Shown: in pieces, positions 22,301 to 33,389 of the stretch | Layout: every line of letters starts with the position of its first letter | Numbering within the stretch: the first letter of the stretch is position 1 | From: Caecitellus pseudoparvulus | Taxonomy: Eukaryota > Bigyra: Bicosoecida | Length of the DNA: 64,000 bases | Direction: 5' to 3' | Assembly: GCA_965644315.1 (NCBI GenBank) | Contig: CBFFRQ010000029.1 | Span: 62,001-126,000, forward strand | Program-made: the position numbers and the translations under genes | The notes under the pieces: generated by a model | The model's database searches: none | Seen by the model: the letters and a program-made list of their open reading frames with translations, nothing else | Told to the model about the DNA's origin: nothing

Positions 22301-25300
22301 GCGGGCAGATCTTCTTGAAAGATGTCAACTACGATGTCCCGAACCCCAACCAGATCGACCAGTTGTATCCCAACTGGGTGACCATGCAGGGCGCTTCCAG
22401 GGTCTTCCCTGTTCCTCGCGAGCGCTTCTTCTCCTGGAATGACACCTACATCAAGTTTTGGCTGTACTCAGCTGAGGGCAGCGCTGACATCCAGGTTGGT
22501 AACCAAGCATTCTCCATCGGTTTCAGTGACATCCAGATCGCAGCCCGCGACGGTGTCTGTGAAGCGACCACCCAGCGCTACCGTCTCCAGACTGCTGGCA
22601 CAGACATCCTGCGGTTCCCCGTGGACAACGTGTGCAACCGCAACGACGTGGAAGTGGAGTTCTCCCGGGTGGGTGGCTCAAGCACACAGCCTTGCGTGCT
22701 CGTGAGCAACGTGACTCAGTCAGTGGGGCAAGCCGATGGCGACGGTCCATTCGGCACCACCAGCTCCACTACGAACGGCCCTGATGCGTGCGTCGTAGAG
22801 TGCAGGGTGCCACCGGGAGACGGCAACGCTGACCGCAACGTTTTCATCGTGAAGACCTCTTCTGCAACGACTGACCCTTGCAAGATTGGGTACGCTGCTC
22901 CAAACGTCACCTCTGCCACGATGGCGCTGGACACCAACGGGCGCCCGGCCGCTTCTCGCGTCGTCTCTGCGCGCATGTCTGATGAGCCTGTGCCTGATGG
23001 GAACATCTTCCTGGACTACGGTGGTGGTGAGTCCGTCACCTTGCCGTCCTTCCGCACGATCCTCACTGTGCCCACCACGGGTGGCCCGCTCGTGCTGCAA
23101 GGGCACAACTTGGGCCTGCAAGGCCCAGCGGCAGACTCCTCCTGCCTGGACTCGTGGGTAGCACTGTGGAGGTACGGCGCTGTCCCCTCTGACGGCGCTG
23201 TCTGTGCAGGGACAGACAGTGTCGCTGAGCGCACGCCCCACTCCCACTTCGCTGCCACCATCCCCATGCCGCCCGGTGTCGGCCGCCGCCAGTACCTCGC
23301 CATTGGTGTCTCGGGACAGGCCATGCGCGATACCTTCGTCGCCGTTCAGTACGAGCGGCCGGTTGTGACTTCTGTCACGCCGTCTTCCGTGCCTTCCCAG
23401 GGAGGGTGGGTCACTGTGGACGGAGCAAACTTCGGCAACCGTGAGCAGGACATCACCGTTTGGGTGGGCGGCGTCGGCGAGCGCCAGTGCAGCAACGTCG
23501 TCTTTACGAGCCTGCACCACACGTTCATGTGTTTCGTGCCCGAGTTGCTGCCTGGCTTTGCCACTGCCTCAGGTGTGTCCCTCATCGTGGAGGTGGCAGA
23601 GCAGCTGAGCTGCCAGGCTGGTGACCCAGCTGCCCGCTGCGCGCCCTCTGTGCAGTACGACGCGCCCGTCATCACCTCGTTGTCAACATGGCAGGTCCCC
23701 ACCAATGGCGGCACTCGTATCGTGGTGGAAGGCTCCAACTTTGGCCGGAACACGTTCTTGCCCCCTTCGAACCCAGGCGCCGACCTGAACACGGCGGGCC
23801 TCACGGACGCGGAGGTGTTGGCTGTTCTCCGCCTGCGGCCTACCCGCCCCTCAGACCTTACGTACCTGGTCCCTGACCCATTCAGCAACTCCCAGCTGGC
23901 GGACAAGGGCGGTCGCATTGTATACCACAACCACACGCGCATCGAGTTCATCACTCCTACAGGCCAGGGTGGTCCTCGCGAGCTCACCATCTTCGTGGGG
24001 CAGAACAGCTACACCGTGCCAGTGGCCACCAATGCCTTGCGCTTTGACCCCCCCGCTTTTAACATCGCTAAGCCTCCCTCTGGCCCCACGAAGGGTTTCA
24101 TCGTGGCCCTGGAAGGCACTTCCCTTGGTTCCAGGGAGTACCGCTCCCCCAACTCCGCCTTGGTCCCCACGTACACCTTGGGGAGCATCGCAACAAGGGC
24201 TGACCTCTTGGACAAGCCAGCTGGGCAGAACGGCATCGAAGTCACTCTGAACATTGACGGCTATGCGGACCCCCAGCCCTGCTTGGACATGCAGCCGTAC
24301 TGGAACACTGATCGCGTGAACCTGCAGTGGGCACGGGCCTATCTGCACTATGAGTTCCTCTTTGACACCATGCCTACCCCGGCCAACCGGCCCCTGTCCC
24401 CCTACACCCACAACACGTACTACTGCTTCGTCCCCACCGGCCTTGGCAGCGATGTGGAGGTCGTCGCAAACGTGGACGGCATCGAGATGGTGCAGCCGTT
24501 CAGCCTGGACTACAACCCGCCGTACATTTCCACAACGCAGGCGAACCCCGCAGACGCCTTCGGGCAGGATGACTTCAAGATTAAGGGCTCTGACTTCGGA
24601 CCCCTGGACCCCGAGGTCAACCCCATTTCGGTTTACATCGGCGAGGACGAGTGCCTGGGAGCAAGCCAAATCCTGGACGGGACCATCCAGTGTGCCATGC
24701 AAGGAGGGACAGTTGGCCCCAAGGGCATCCTGCTCACGGCAGCTTCCTTCGTCAACATCTCCTACCCGGCTTTGGCTGCAGGCTCTCTTGGGAGCCGTGT
24801 CCTGACTGACGTGCTGGAGGGCCGGGTCGCCGCGGTGGGCTCCAGTGGCGATGCTCTGCATGTGCGTGACGTTGTGCGCCGCCTCAGCGACCTGCCAGAC
24901 CCACGTGCTCGCGTGCGCATCCTGCCTGCCGGGGAAGGACGTGTGTCCATTGACATGGTTGCGGTGGACAGAGCTTCGGGCCTGCCCGTCATGACGCCTC
25001 TGGATCAACTGCCAACGCTGCCGTTGAAGACGGCCGGTCGCGCACTGCAGTCCAATGCGAGCGACTCTGGTGACGCCCAGATCCCCCCCTCGTACACACT
25101 CAACGACTACCCTGTCAACCGCCTGGACGGTGTGTTCAAGATCCAGTTCCACTGTCAGATCGGCTCCTACGGGCAGGTCTCAGAGGAATGCTTCCCGTGC
25201 CCTGATGGTGGCGAGTGCCAGCCCATGTGCCTTGCCTCCACTGCGGCAGGCATTTGCGTGGATTTCCAGGAGCCATACTCCCAGCCTGGCTGGTACGGCA

Positions 25301-27768
25301 TGCCAGTTGCCGTGGGCGACCCCGAGTGCGACCGCCAGTCCCGCCCCGCCCCCTACAACGAGACTGTGTGCTTGAACTTCTTGCCTTGTGAGCCGGCCGA
25401 GGCTTGCATCGGCAACAACGAGTGCCGCCCTGAGTATGAAGGCCCGCGCTGTGGTCAGTGCTCGCAGGGGCACTACCGAGTGGCGGGGCTTTGCGTCAAG
25501 TGCCCAGACTTGGCTGGCTTGTTCATTGCGCTGTTTGTTATCATGATCATCTCCATGGCCCTCATCGGGTACATCCTGAACCGCAAGAAGATGCACCTGG
25601 CCTTCATCTCCATCGGTGTGGACTACTTCCAGGTGCTGGCCATGTTCGCAACCGCTCGCGTCGCTTGGCCCCAGTTCCTGCGGGACCTGTACCGCATTCT
25701 GTCCATCTTCCAGATCAACCTGGACATTACTGCGCCTGAGTGTGCCATCCCTGACGTCAAGTACAGCGGAAAGTGGTTCGTCATCGAGTCCTTGCCCCTG
25801 TTCCTGGGCCTGCTGCTCCTGCTCATCCACGGCGCCAAGACTCTGCTGAACATCATCCTGAAGGTGGACCGCAAGCACAGGAACAAGCACACACCGACTC
25901 TCGTGGCAATGGCCACCCTGCTCATGTACTACCTGTACCTGCTGCTCACCCGCACGACCTTTGACGCGTTCAACTGCCAGCCTACAGACCCCAGTGACGG
26001 CAAGTTGTACCTGGAGGTGGAGTTCATCGAGTGCTACCAGCCCACACACAACGAGATCTTCTACCCGGCTCTCTTCTTCACGCTGCCTGTCTACACCATC
26101 GCGTACCCCGTGTGGGTTTACTTCCACTTGAAGAAGAACAAGGACAAGGTCAAGACGGACCAGATCCTGCGCGCAATGGGCATCGGAGACTCTGAGCTGA
26201 CCAACCCCAACTACGCCTTCCGTCAAATGTTCCACAAGCTGTACTACCACTTCAAGCCTGGCAAGTGGTACTGGCTGCTGCTCATCCTGCTCCGCAAGTT
26301 CCTCATCGCCTTGACAGGCCTGATGTTCCGCCGCACGCCGTCGTTCCAGATGGCCCTGGCATTCCTCGTTCTCTTCTTCTCCTTCTCCCTGCAAGTGCGC
26401 CACAACCCGTACATGTCCATGGCCGAACGCCGTGGCATCATCCTGCACCACCAGTCCAAGGTGAAGGAGGGCAACAAGAAGCACCAGGCCATCAAGGCTG
26501 CCTACGAGACTGCGGTGCGGCATTCCAACGCCCGCCAGCGCCGCCGCCAGGTCAACATGGACGCCGTGTCCTCCTCCAAGGGCCCCTCCTCCCAAGATTA
26601 CCTATTCGACTACAACACCATGGAGGCGGTGCTGCTCTCTTGCGGCTGCTTTGTGTGCTTGTCCGGTATCATGTTCCAGACTGGCGACCCGAACTCTGAC
26701 ATCTACCTCGCCCAGCGTGACGCCCTGACCGTCCTCGTTGGGATCGTCATCTTTGTGTCCATGGTGTACTTCTTCACAGTCTTTGGCTTTGAAGTGTACA
26801 CAACGTGCGGAGGTGCCAACTGCTCCAACCTGTGGGCATCTGACGGAGAGGGTGGCCGTGGCCGCTCCGGCACCAAGTCTGGCAAGAAGCCAAAGCTCAA
26901 GAAGGGGGGCGCTGGCGCCAGCCGGCGTGACCTGGCCCTTGCTGCGGAGCTGGATGCTCAGATGGCTGAAGGCGGCGCCATGGAGGTGAACCCCCTGGCC
27001 ATGCGCCAGACCATGGAGGCTGACCTCGCTGCGCTGAACGACGTGCTGGGCTCAGAAGGCATGCCCACCCAGCAGCAGTGGAACATGGTGCGTGCCCATG
27101 CCAACACCCTGAACAAGGACGTCACGGACCTTCGTTGGGAGGTGTCCAAGCTGGAGGAGGAGCGTGACGCCGTTGCTGAGAAGCGCCGCGAGACAGTGGG
27201 GCGCAACGGCAAGCGCCGGTCCATCCTCGAGCGTGCCCTGGGCCTGAACAAGCAGAGCCCTGGAGCAACCCCTGATGTGGCGGCTGTTGTCGCAGCCCGC
27301 TCTGGGTCAGGCAGCCTGTCTGCGTCAGATGAGGCAGCGGGCGATGGCATCCAGATGGCACCCTTGTCAGCTGGTGGCGCTGCCGCTGCCAGTGTGGTTC
27401 CTGGCAAGCACAGCAAGCAAAAGCGCCCAAGCCTGGCCACCACAGTGCCCAGCGCCGTGCAAGCGACAGACGGCGACTGGACCCGCTGCCACAATGAGGA
27501 CGGGGAGGTGTGGTATGTGAACAACGAAACCGGCGAGAGCACGTACGACATGCCTCAAGGCTTCGCCGCTCCTGACAGTATGCTGTGGACCCCTGACATG
27601 GCAGCAGTCCAAGCTGCCACTCTAGACCACATCAAGGAAGAAGAAGGAGATGGGGAGGGGGACGACGACGACTCGGACGAGCCTGCCGCCTCCGAGGGCA
27701 AGTCAGCCGCAAACCCCATCCATGACCGAGCTTCTCGCATGCGACGCATGTCCATGTCCACGAAGTGA
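13371..27768 (+). CDS. Giant cadherin/IPT adhesion-receptor-like multi-pass membrane protein with cytoplasmic WW domain
   Basis: Exons 13371-13444, 13557-13637 and 13881-27768 give 4,680 residues. Residues 1-22 are a signal peptide. The N-terminus carries the SHYRYG...AW...WGDG pattern of a surface-protein module. Then come a TIG-like domain (about 396-490), Cys-rich ephrin-receptor/GCC-type repeats (about 493-745), cadherin repeats with DxNEPP and LNFE motifs (about 802-1975), and a long series of IPT/TIG repeats (about 1977-3595). A juxtamembrane Cys-rich EGF-like module (CGQCSQGHYRVAGLCVKCPD) is followed by 8-9 hydrophobic spans (about 3928-4358). The cytoplasmic tail has a coiled coil, a WW domain (about 4583-4615) and an acidic end. 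The role is inferred: adhesion or mechanosensory surface receptor whose tail could bind proline motifs. The second intron (243 bases) is the least certain junction; a CAG acceptor at 13720 was the alternative. Confidence 0.88.
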
Positions 27769-28224
27769 GGCTCCCGTCTCACCACCTCGCTGACGCGTCA
27801 GCGAGCTCATGCCCGGCCAGGCGTTACTGGCCCGGGACCTATTTCTGTTCTTCTCAAGTGACGTGCGACTGTTGCAGTTGCGCCCCAAGGCTTGCTCCCG
27901 CGCGGAACAGCCCGGGGCCCTTCTCTGCATCGCTAGCAGAAATGCATCGCTTTCCTCTCGCCGCTGGCGGGGCTCACGCGCCTGTCGTCAGACATAAGCC
28001 TGCGCGCTGGGTAGCCTGTGCTCAAGTTCTGCGCAGCCACCCATGACAGCCAGAGCCTCTCCTTCTGGAGGGCAGCGTTGCGCAAAGTGCCGCTCTTTGC
28101 ACTTCCCCAAACATCCACAATTTGTCCCAAGTTGGCTGCCCTGTGCCAGTACACTTCCTCCCTGGCGTGCACAGCCAGCTGAGCCACTTGACAGAAGGAA
28201 TACGAAGCCAATTTCCGCTGCACC
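27769..28224. other. Intergenic region with two strong inverted repeats just after the stop
   Basis: This 456-base stretch between the receptor gene and the GAPDH gene has no supported coding region. It begins with a perfect 20-base palindrome and a second hairpin (listed separately). The remaining part should hold the 3' UTR of the upstream gene and the promoter of the GAPDH gene, both inferred. Confidence 0.4.
27786..27836. repeat. Tandem inverted repeats (two potential hairpins)
   Basis: Positions 27786-27805 form a perfect 20-base palindrome centred on ACGCGT, CTCGCTGACG followed by its complement. Six bases on, CCCGGCCAG (27812-27820) pairs with CTGGCCCGGG (27827-27836) with one bulged base and a 6-base loop. 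They start 18 bases after the stop of the giant receptor gene. They could be a 3' UTR structure or a protein-binding dyad; the function is unknown. Confidence 0.6.
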
Positions 28225-30048
28225 ATGGCCGCCGAATCTGCTGCCAAGCGCCGCCGCGTGCTGCCCATGGCTGAGCCCAGCGGAGCGCAAGTTGCGGGAG
28301 GGCTGATTCGCACGACGTCCCTCGGTGACCTGCAAGCCGAGGGTGGTGCCCTGACGCCGGCTGCACGAGGTTCCTTCCTTGAATCGTGGCACGCGGATGA
28401 AGCTGCGGTGGAGATGATCCTGCCGCTTGTTGGTACGTGGCGCCGAAGCTCGAGACCATAGCAGCGGAATGGCATCCACATCTTGCACAGCATCCTCCCC
28501 CTGCCCTTGGTCTCGCTGCAGGCGAACTGTACCGCCGGAACATCATCGTCTCTGTTGCTGGGCGGTCACTGGCCAATCAAACCGCGCCTGACGTGCTTCG
28601 ACTGCACCACTTTGCAGCCGGGCATGTTGACCCTTGCATCACCGTGCACACCACGGTGGCCCTGCTCAAGGCCCTCAAAATCGTTGTCAGCCAGCCATTC
28701 CGCGTCGACGTAGGGCTGCTCCTCGTGGAGCTGAAGGTGAGCTGGGCCACTCGTGGCGACTGGCTTCCGCGTCTTCACACGTGCCACTTATTCCTCTACA
28801 CAGGGCCTCTTTGATGCACACTCGGGGGAGGAACTGCAGCAAGCGCTCATTACTCGCCTTTCTGAGGACTTGGCGAAGGTGGAGGCGGTTATCCAGCGCC
28901 CCAACCCCATGGACGAAGCTCGCGATGTTGTGCTGTATGGCTTCGGGCGCATCGGGCGCCTGCTGGCCCGCATCCTCATCCAAAAGACCGGTGCTGGCGT
29001 GAAGATTCTGCTGCGAGCCATCGTGGTTCGGCCCAAGGGTGCCAAGGAGCTGCTGAAGCGCGCATACCTGCTGGCACAGGATTCGGTGCATGGTCGCTTC
29101 CCGGGCACCGTGAAGGTTGACGAGGCCAACCAGGCCATCATCGCGAACGGCAACGTCATTCACCTCATCCACGCCAAGGCGCCAGAGGATGTGGACTACA
29201 CGGCATATGGCATCAAGGACGCCATTATCGTCGACAACACCGGCGTGTGGCGGGACGCTGCGGGCCTCAGCAAGCACCTGAAGGGGAAGGGGGTGTCCAA
29301 GGTCGTCCTCACTGCACCTTGCAAGGGGGAGGGCGTGAGCACTGTCGTGGTGGGTGTCAACAATGACAGGGTTCAGCCTGAGCAGAGCCTGTACTCCGCC
29401 GCCTCTTGCACAACCAACGCCATCGTGCCGACGCTGAAGGTGATGCAGGAGGCGTTTGGCATCGAGTCAGGGCACCTCGAGACGGTGCACTCTTTCACCA
29501 ATGACCAGAACCTCATCGACAACTACCACCCGAAGGCTCGGCGGGGGCGCGCTGCCACCCTCAACATGGTGCTCACCGAGACAGGCGCCGCGAAGGCTGT
29601 CTCCAAGGCGCTGCCTACGCTGGAAGGGAAGCTGACCGGCAATGCCATCCGCGTGCCGACGCCTGATGTGTCCATGGCCATCCTCGTGCTGAACTTGAGC
29701 AGGGAAGTGACAGTTCAGGAAGTCAACCAGGCTCTGTTCGAGGAAAGCACGTGGGGTGCCCTGCACCACCAGATCGGCTATTCCCACGACGCAGATGCCG
29801 TGTCTTCTGATTTCATCGGCGAGGGGCACACAGGTGTTGTTGACGGCCCTGCTACCATCGCCAAGGGCAAGCGGGTGAACCTGTACATCTGGTATGACAA
29901 TGAGTGGGGATACTCCGCTCAGGTTGTGCGGCTGGTGCAGAAGATTGCAGGCATCGAGTTCCCCAACTTCCCGCTCACCCTGGGCACACGCGGTGTCGGT
30001 GCTGCGGCCACAGGTGTCGCCGCCGTCGCCGCTGCTGCCTCTGACTGA
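28225..30048 (+). CDS. Long bacterial-type glyceraldehyde-3-phosphate dehydrogenase with N-terminal extension
   Basis: Exons 28225-28432, 28522-28736 and 28804-30048 join in phase and give 555 residues. The C-terminal 350 residues are a complete GAPDH: the NAD-binding GFGRIGR, the catalytic SAASCTTNAI, the substrate-binding ETVHS and TGNAIRVPTP segments, and the terminal WYDNEWGYS. Ahead of this lies an extension of about 200 residues (WHADEAAVEMILPLVGELYRR...). It matches the extra N-terminal region of the roughly 480-residue GAPDH class I know from gamma-proteobacteria and Bacteroidetes rather than cytosolic GapC or plastid GapA/B. The enzyme interconverts glyceraldehyde 3-phosphate and 1,3-bisphosphoglycerate. 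The first 60 residues are unlike the bacterial form and contain a KRRR cluster; a targeting role is possible but unproven. Both introns sit in the N-terminal region. Confidence 0.92.
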
Positions 30049-30223
30049 GCCGCATCCCTCGGCAAGCTGCCTTGCCCTGGGTGGGGGAGGGCTCGTGCAG
30101 TGTGCACCACGCCCAAAATGAAAGTGCCGCTATCACTCACTGTAGTTGGTGTGGTCCATGCCTGCCTGCTTGCGTGCTTCGCTGCAGAGCTGCTGTACCT
30201 GCTCGCGCCCACTGTCCACCGCC

Positions 30224-31918
30224 ATGTCCACTGCGCAAGGGACTGGTGCCGATGTCCCCAGTGTTCCAGATGGAGTTGACACGGTCTTCTTTGCCCAGCT
30301 CAAGCTTAGACAGCGTAGATTCGACGAATGTGCTCATTTGTGCACAGAGGCGCTCGCAGCCAACCCCTACGACCAAGTGGGTGCCGGGCGTTACACGCGG
30401 CAGTGAAACGCCAAGTGGCGACTCCCTTCACGGCGTGCTCCTCTGCCCCAGGCTGCGTGGAGCCTCAAGGCGCAGTGCTTGACGGAGAAGATGTGGATAG
30501 ATGACACAGAAATGGAAGAGGAAGGCGTGGGTGACTTGCTTCTGGACGAGGACGTGGTGCAGGCCGCAAGGTGAGCTCAAGCAGCTGCCTGCCTCGGCAC
30601 CGGCTCGGACACACTGCGCTGCTTCCGACTCTGCAGACCAGGAACGTCCCTCCGCAGCGCGAGGGGATCTGCTCGTCGAACTGGCCCCAGCGCAGCTGTT
30701 CGCCCGATGTCCTCCACCGCCCGCCCTGCGTCGGGCTTCGCACGGCCTGGGTCGTCGGCAGGCACGGCCCGAGGCACGAGTGTGGACAAGCTCATGCGCA
30801 GTGGCCGAGCCGGCAGCTCCAGACCCATGACATCCCTTGGTCGTCACATTCGACTCGGCACAGCCTCCATGCTCTCATCTCCGGGGGGACCCTTCATTGA
30901 TGTGGATAAGCTGCCCCTGGGCAAGTATGCCAAGCGACCGAAGCTCGCCAAGACGCTGTGCGACTACATCCTCTACCATGACCACAACCCGCGAAAAGCG
31001 CTGGAGTTAGCTGCTGCAGCCACCCAAGCTGTCGGCTTTGCAGAGTGGTGGTGGAAGGCGCGCTTGGGCAAGTGCTACTACCAACTAGGCATGCTCCGGG
31101 ATGCAGAGAAGCAGTTCCTATCGGCACTGAGGATGCAAGACATGGTGGAGGTGTATTTGGAACTAGCTAACGTGTACCTGCGCCTCGACCAGCCCAATAC
31201 TGCACTGGACACGTACATGCGAGGCGCTGAGGCATTCACAGGAGACCCCAGCATGCTGGTTGGGATGGCCCGCGTGCAGGAGATGATGGGCGATGTGGAC
31301 AAGTCGTGTGCACTCTACAAGCGGGTACTAGCATACGATGGCTCTCATGTGGAGAGCATTGCCTGTGTCGCAGCCAACCACTTCTACTCCGACCAGCCGG
31401 AGGTTGCCCTCAAGCACTACCGGCGCCTGTTGCAGATGGGCGTGCAAAGCACAGAGCTGTGGACCAACCTCGGCCTCTGCTGTTTCCACGCAGGGCAGTA
31501 CGACATGATTCTCACCTGCTTCGAGCGAGCGCTGCACTTGGCCTCCGATGACTCGATGCCAGATGTGTGGTACAATCTGGGCCAAGTGGCCGTGGGCATC
31601 GGCGACCTGGCCATGGGCTACCAGTGCTTCAAAGTTGCAGTGAGCATTGATCCCGCCCACGTGGAGGCCCTCAACAACTTGGGTGTGCTTGAGGTGCGCA
31701 AGGGCAACGCCGAGGCCGGCCGCGCGGCGTTTGAAGCCGCCATGGAAGCTGATGAAGGCGCATACGAGCCTGCCTTCAACGCTGCCCTGGCGTCTTTCAA
31801 AGCTGGCAATTTTCAGCAAGCCTACAATCGTGTGCGGCAGTCATTGGAGGCTTTTGAAGACCACGCTGACTCCAAGGCCCTGCTGGCTGAGGTGAGGCAG
31901 CACTTCACGCTGCTCTGA
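30224..31918 (+). CDS. BBS8: BBS8/TTC8 tetratricopeptide protein of the BBSome
   Basis: Exons 30224-30376, 30452-30570 and 30637-31918 give 517 residues, close to the family length. The order of landmarks is that of BBS8: an N-terminal TPR helix pair ending NPYDQ-AAWSLK, the acidic IDDTEMEEEGVGDLLLDED segment, a repeated RPGT/RPxS linker (RPASGFARPGSSAGTARG), RLGTASML, then KYAKRPKLAKTL and a run of TPRs with WWWKARLGKCYYQLGM, NHFYSDQPEVALKHYRRLLQMG and DVWYNLGQVAVGIGD, ending in LRQHFTLL. BBS8 is a subunit of the BBSome, the coat-like complex that moves membrane proteins in and out of cilia with intraflagellar transport. Its presence is good evidence that the organism builds cilia or flagella. 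The stop is 27 bases from the convergent DUF1295 gene. Confidence 0.95.
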
Positions 31919-31945
31919 GCGACAGGTGTTGCATTGCTCCAAGAC

Positions 31946-33037
31946 TCAATCGTCCTTGTCGTGAATGTAGGCAGTGGGTCGGCGGGGGAAGGCAGGGCAG
32001 CAAGGGAACAGGACGGGGGTGCGCGTCGCGAACTCGCGCCAGGCCTGGCGGTGTCCCCACTTCGCTGCAGCGGCCTTGTCCAATAGAGGCACGCCAGACA
32101 GGAAGAGCAGCAAGCACGCTTCCAGGCACGGGCCGACCAGGCTCGCGTATGCCCACTTGCTGCCGTGGAGTGTGTGTAAGGGGTCTGTGTACGCGAGGTG
32201 TGCGGCTGCCCCGCCCAGCGCCAACCACAGCACCATCTCAGCAGCGTAGTTGGGGTGCTGGCTGTAGGCCCAGATGCCTGAGTCAATCCATCGTCCTTTG
32301 TTGTCCTCGTCTGCCTTGAATTGCCGCTTCTGCTCGTCAGCCAGCACTTGTGCCAGCCACGCCAAGCTCCACACTGCGAGCAGCACAAGCACTGGAGCAG
32401 GCAAGCTCTCAACATCAGCGGGGCGGAGGGCAGACACGCCATGAAAGAAGCGGGCCGCTCCAAGTTGTAGGTAGTGCAGGGGCTTTGTCACCCACTCCAT
32501 CGGCGAGCTGGGGAGTGCCTCCGTTGGCCCACGCCCTGCCAGCAGCACGATGATAGGCAGCATGGTGGCGACCACCCACAAGCCCTGCACAGTCCATGGA
32601 CCAAGAAGGAACCGCACAGGGCTCTTGGTGTACTTGCTTAGGCGGTGGTCGATGCCCCCGTCCTGAATGATGCGGCTGAAGAGGAAGGTGCCGAGGCGGG
32701 TTGCCCACAAAGCCACCGCAAGCGCCACCAGCAAGTGGGACGGAGGCGTATCGGCGCTGCCGAGGCCCAGGCTGACCAATGCCAGGGCGGTGAAGGTGGA
32801 AGAACCAGTCAAATCAAACCAGTACTGCAATCCCGTTGCAGCAGCTGGGATTCCTGCGGCACTGGGGACAGGCAAGCAGCGGAAACGGTCTGACGTTGTC
32901 GTGGTGGGCTGCAGGCGAGAGATGCAGGACAACACAGCTTCCGCGTGAGCCTCGGCTTCGCGCACGCACTATTGGATGAGGTATGATGCAGCTGTGGGGA
33001 CTGCAACAATGCAGCCGAGCGACTGCAGCGGCTCCAT
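31946..33037 (-). CDS. DUF1295 / steroid 5-alpha-reductase-like membrane protein
   Basis: Exon 1 is 33037-32970 and exon 2 is 32861-31946; the 108-base intron has a GTGCGTG donor and a CCCCAG acceptor, and together they give 327 residues. The open frame would otherwise begin at a GTG, which is why the small first exon is needed; it adds a plausible first membrane helix. About seven hydrophobic segments are visible. The C-terminal signature DEQKRQFKAD...KGRWIDSGIWAYSQHPNYAAEM is characteristic of DUF1295 proteins, distant relatives of 3-oxo-5-alpha-steroid 4-dehydrogenases and isoprenylcysteine methyltransferases. An NADPH-dependent lipid reductase activity is assumed from the family and has not been shown. 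It probably resides in the endoplasmic reticulum. It is divergent from the calcium-sensor gene at 33390. Confidence 0.9.
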
Positions 33038-33389
33038 GCTGCAGCACAGTGAGGAAGTGCTGTCTGAGGTGTGCAGCGGCAATTGGTGCGGAATATGCCT
33101 TGCCCTTGTGCACGAGCCACGGCAACCAAGAAAAGATTCTGAGGGACCAAGTGAGTGGGCGAAAGTAAAGGCAAATGGATTGTTGCCTGTAGCGTGCGCG
33201 GGAAGTCGGGAGCACCCCCAACGCCCTCCGCTGCAAAAATGTTGCACTGCGCACACGGCGGCATGTCGCAAAACATTGGCGATTCCGAGCCTGAAACGAC
33301 TGTGAGTCTGGAGAAGTGCAACTTCCTTCCCGAACAATTCCTCCTGCCTCACGCCCTGGGCCCCTACAGGGGAGGCGCTGCGGAGCAAG
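33038..33389. promoter_or_regulatory. Divergent intergenic region, probable shared promoter
   Basis: This 352-base interval separates the start codons of the DUF1295 gene and the EF-hand gene. I find no supported coding region or clear promoter motif in it. The regulatory role is inferred from the head-to-head arrangement. Confidence 0.3.

Noticed and set aside
28246-28260. KRRR cluster near the GAPDH N-terminus as a nuclear localisation signal
   Set aside because: A single short basic cluster is too weak to claim targeting.
32862-32965. Direct start of the DUF1295 protein at 32965
   Set aside because: The codon there is GTG, and no ATG follows before the conserved region; a small first exon from 33037 solves this in phase.
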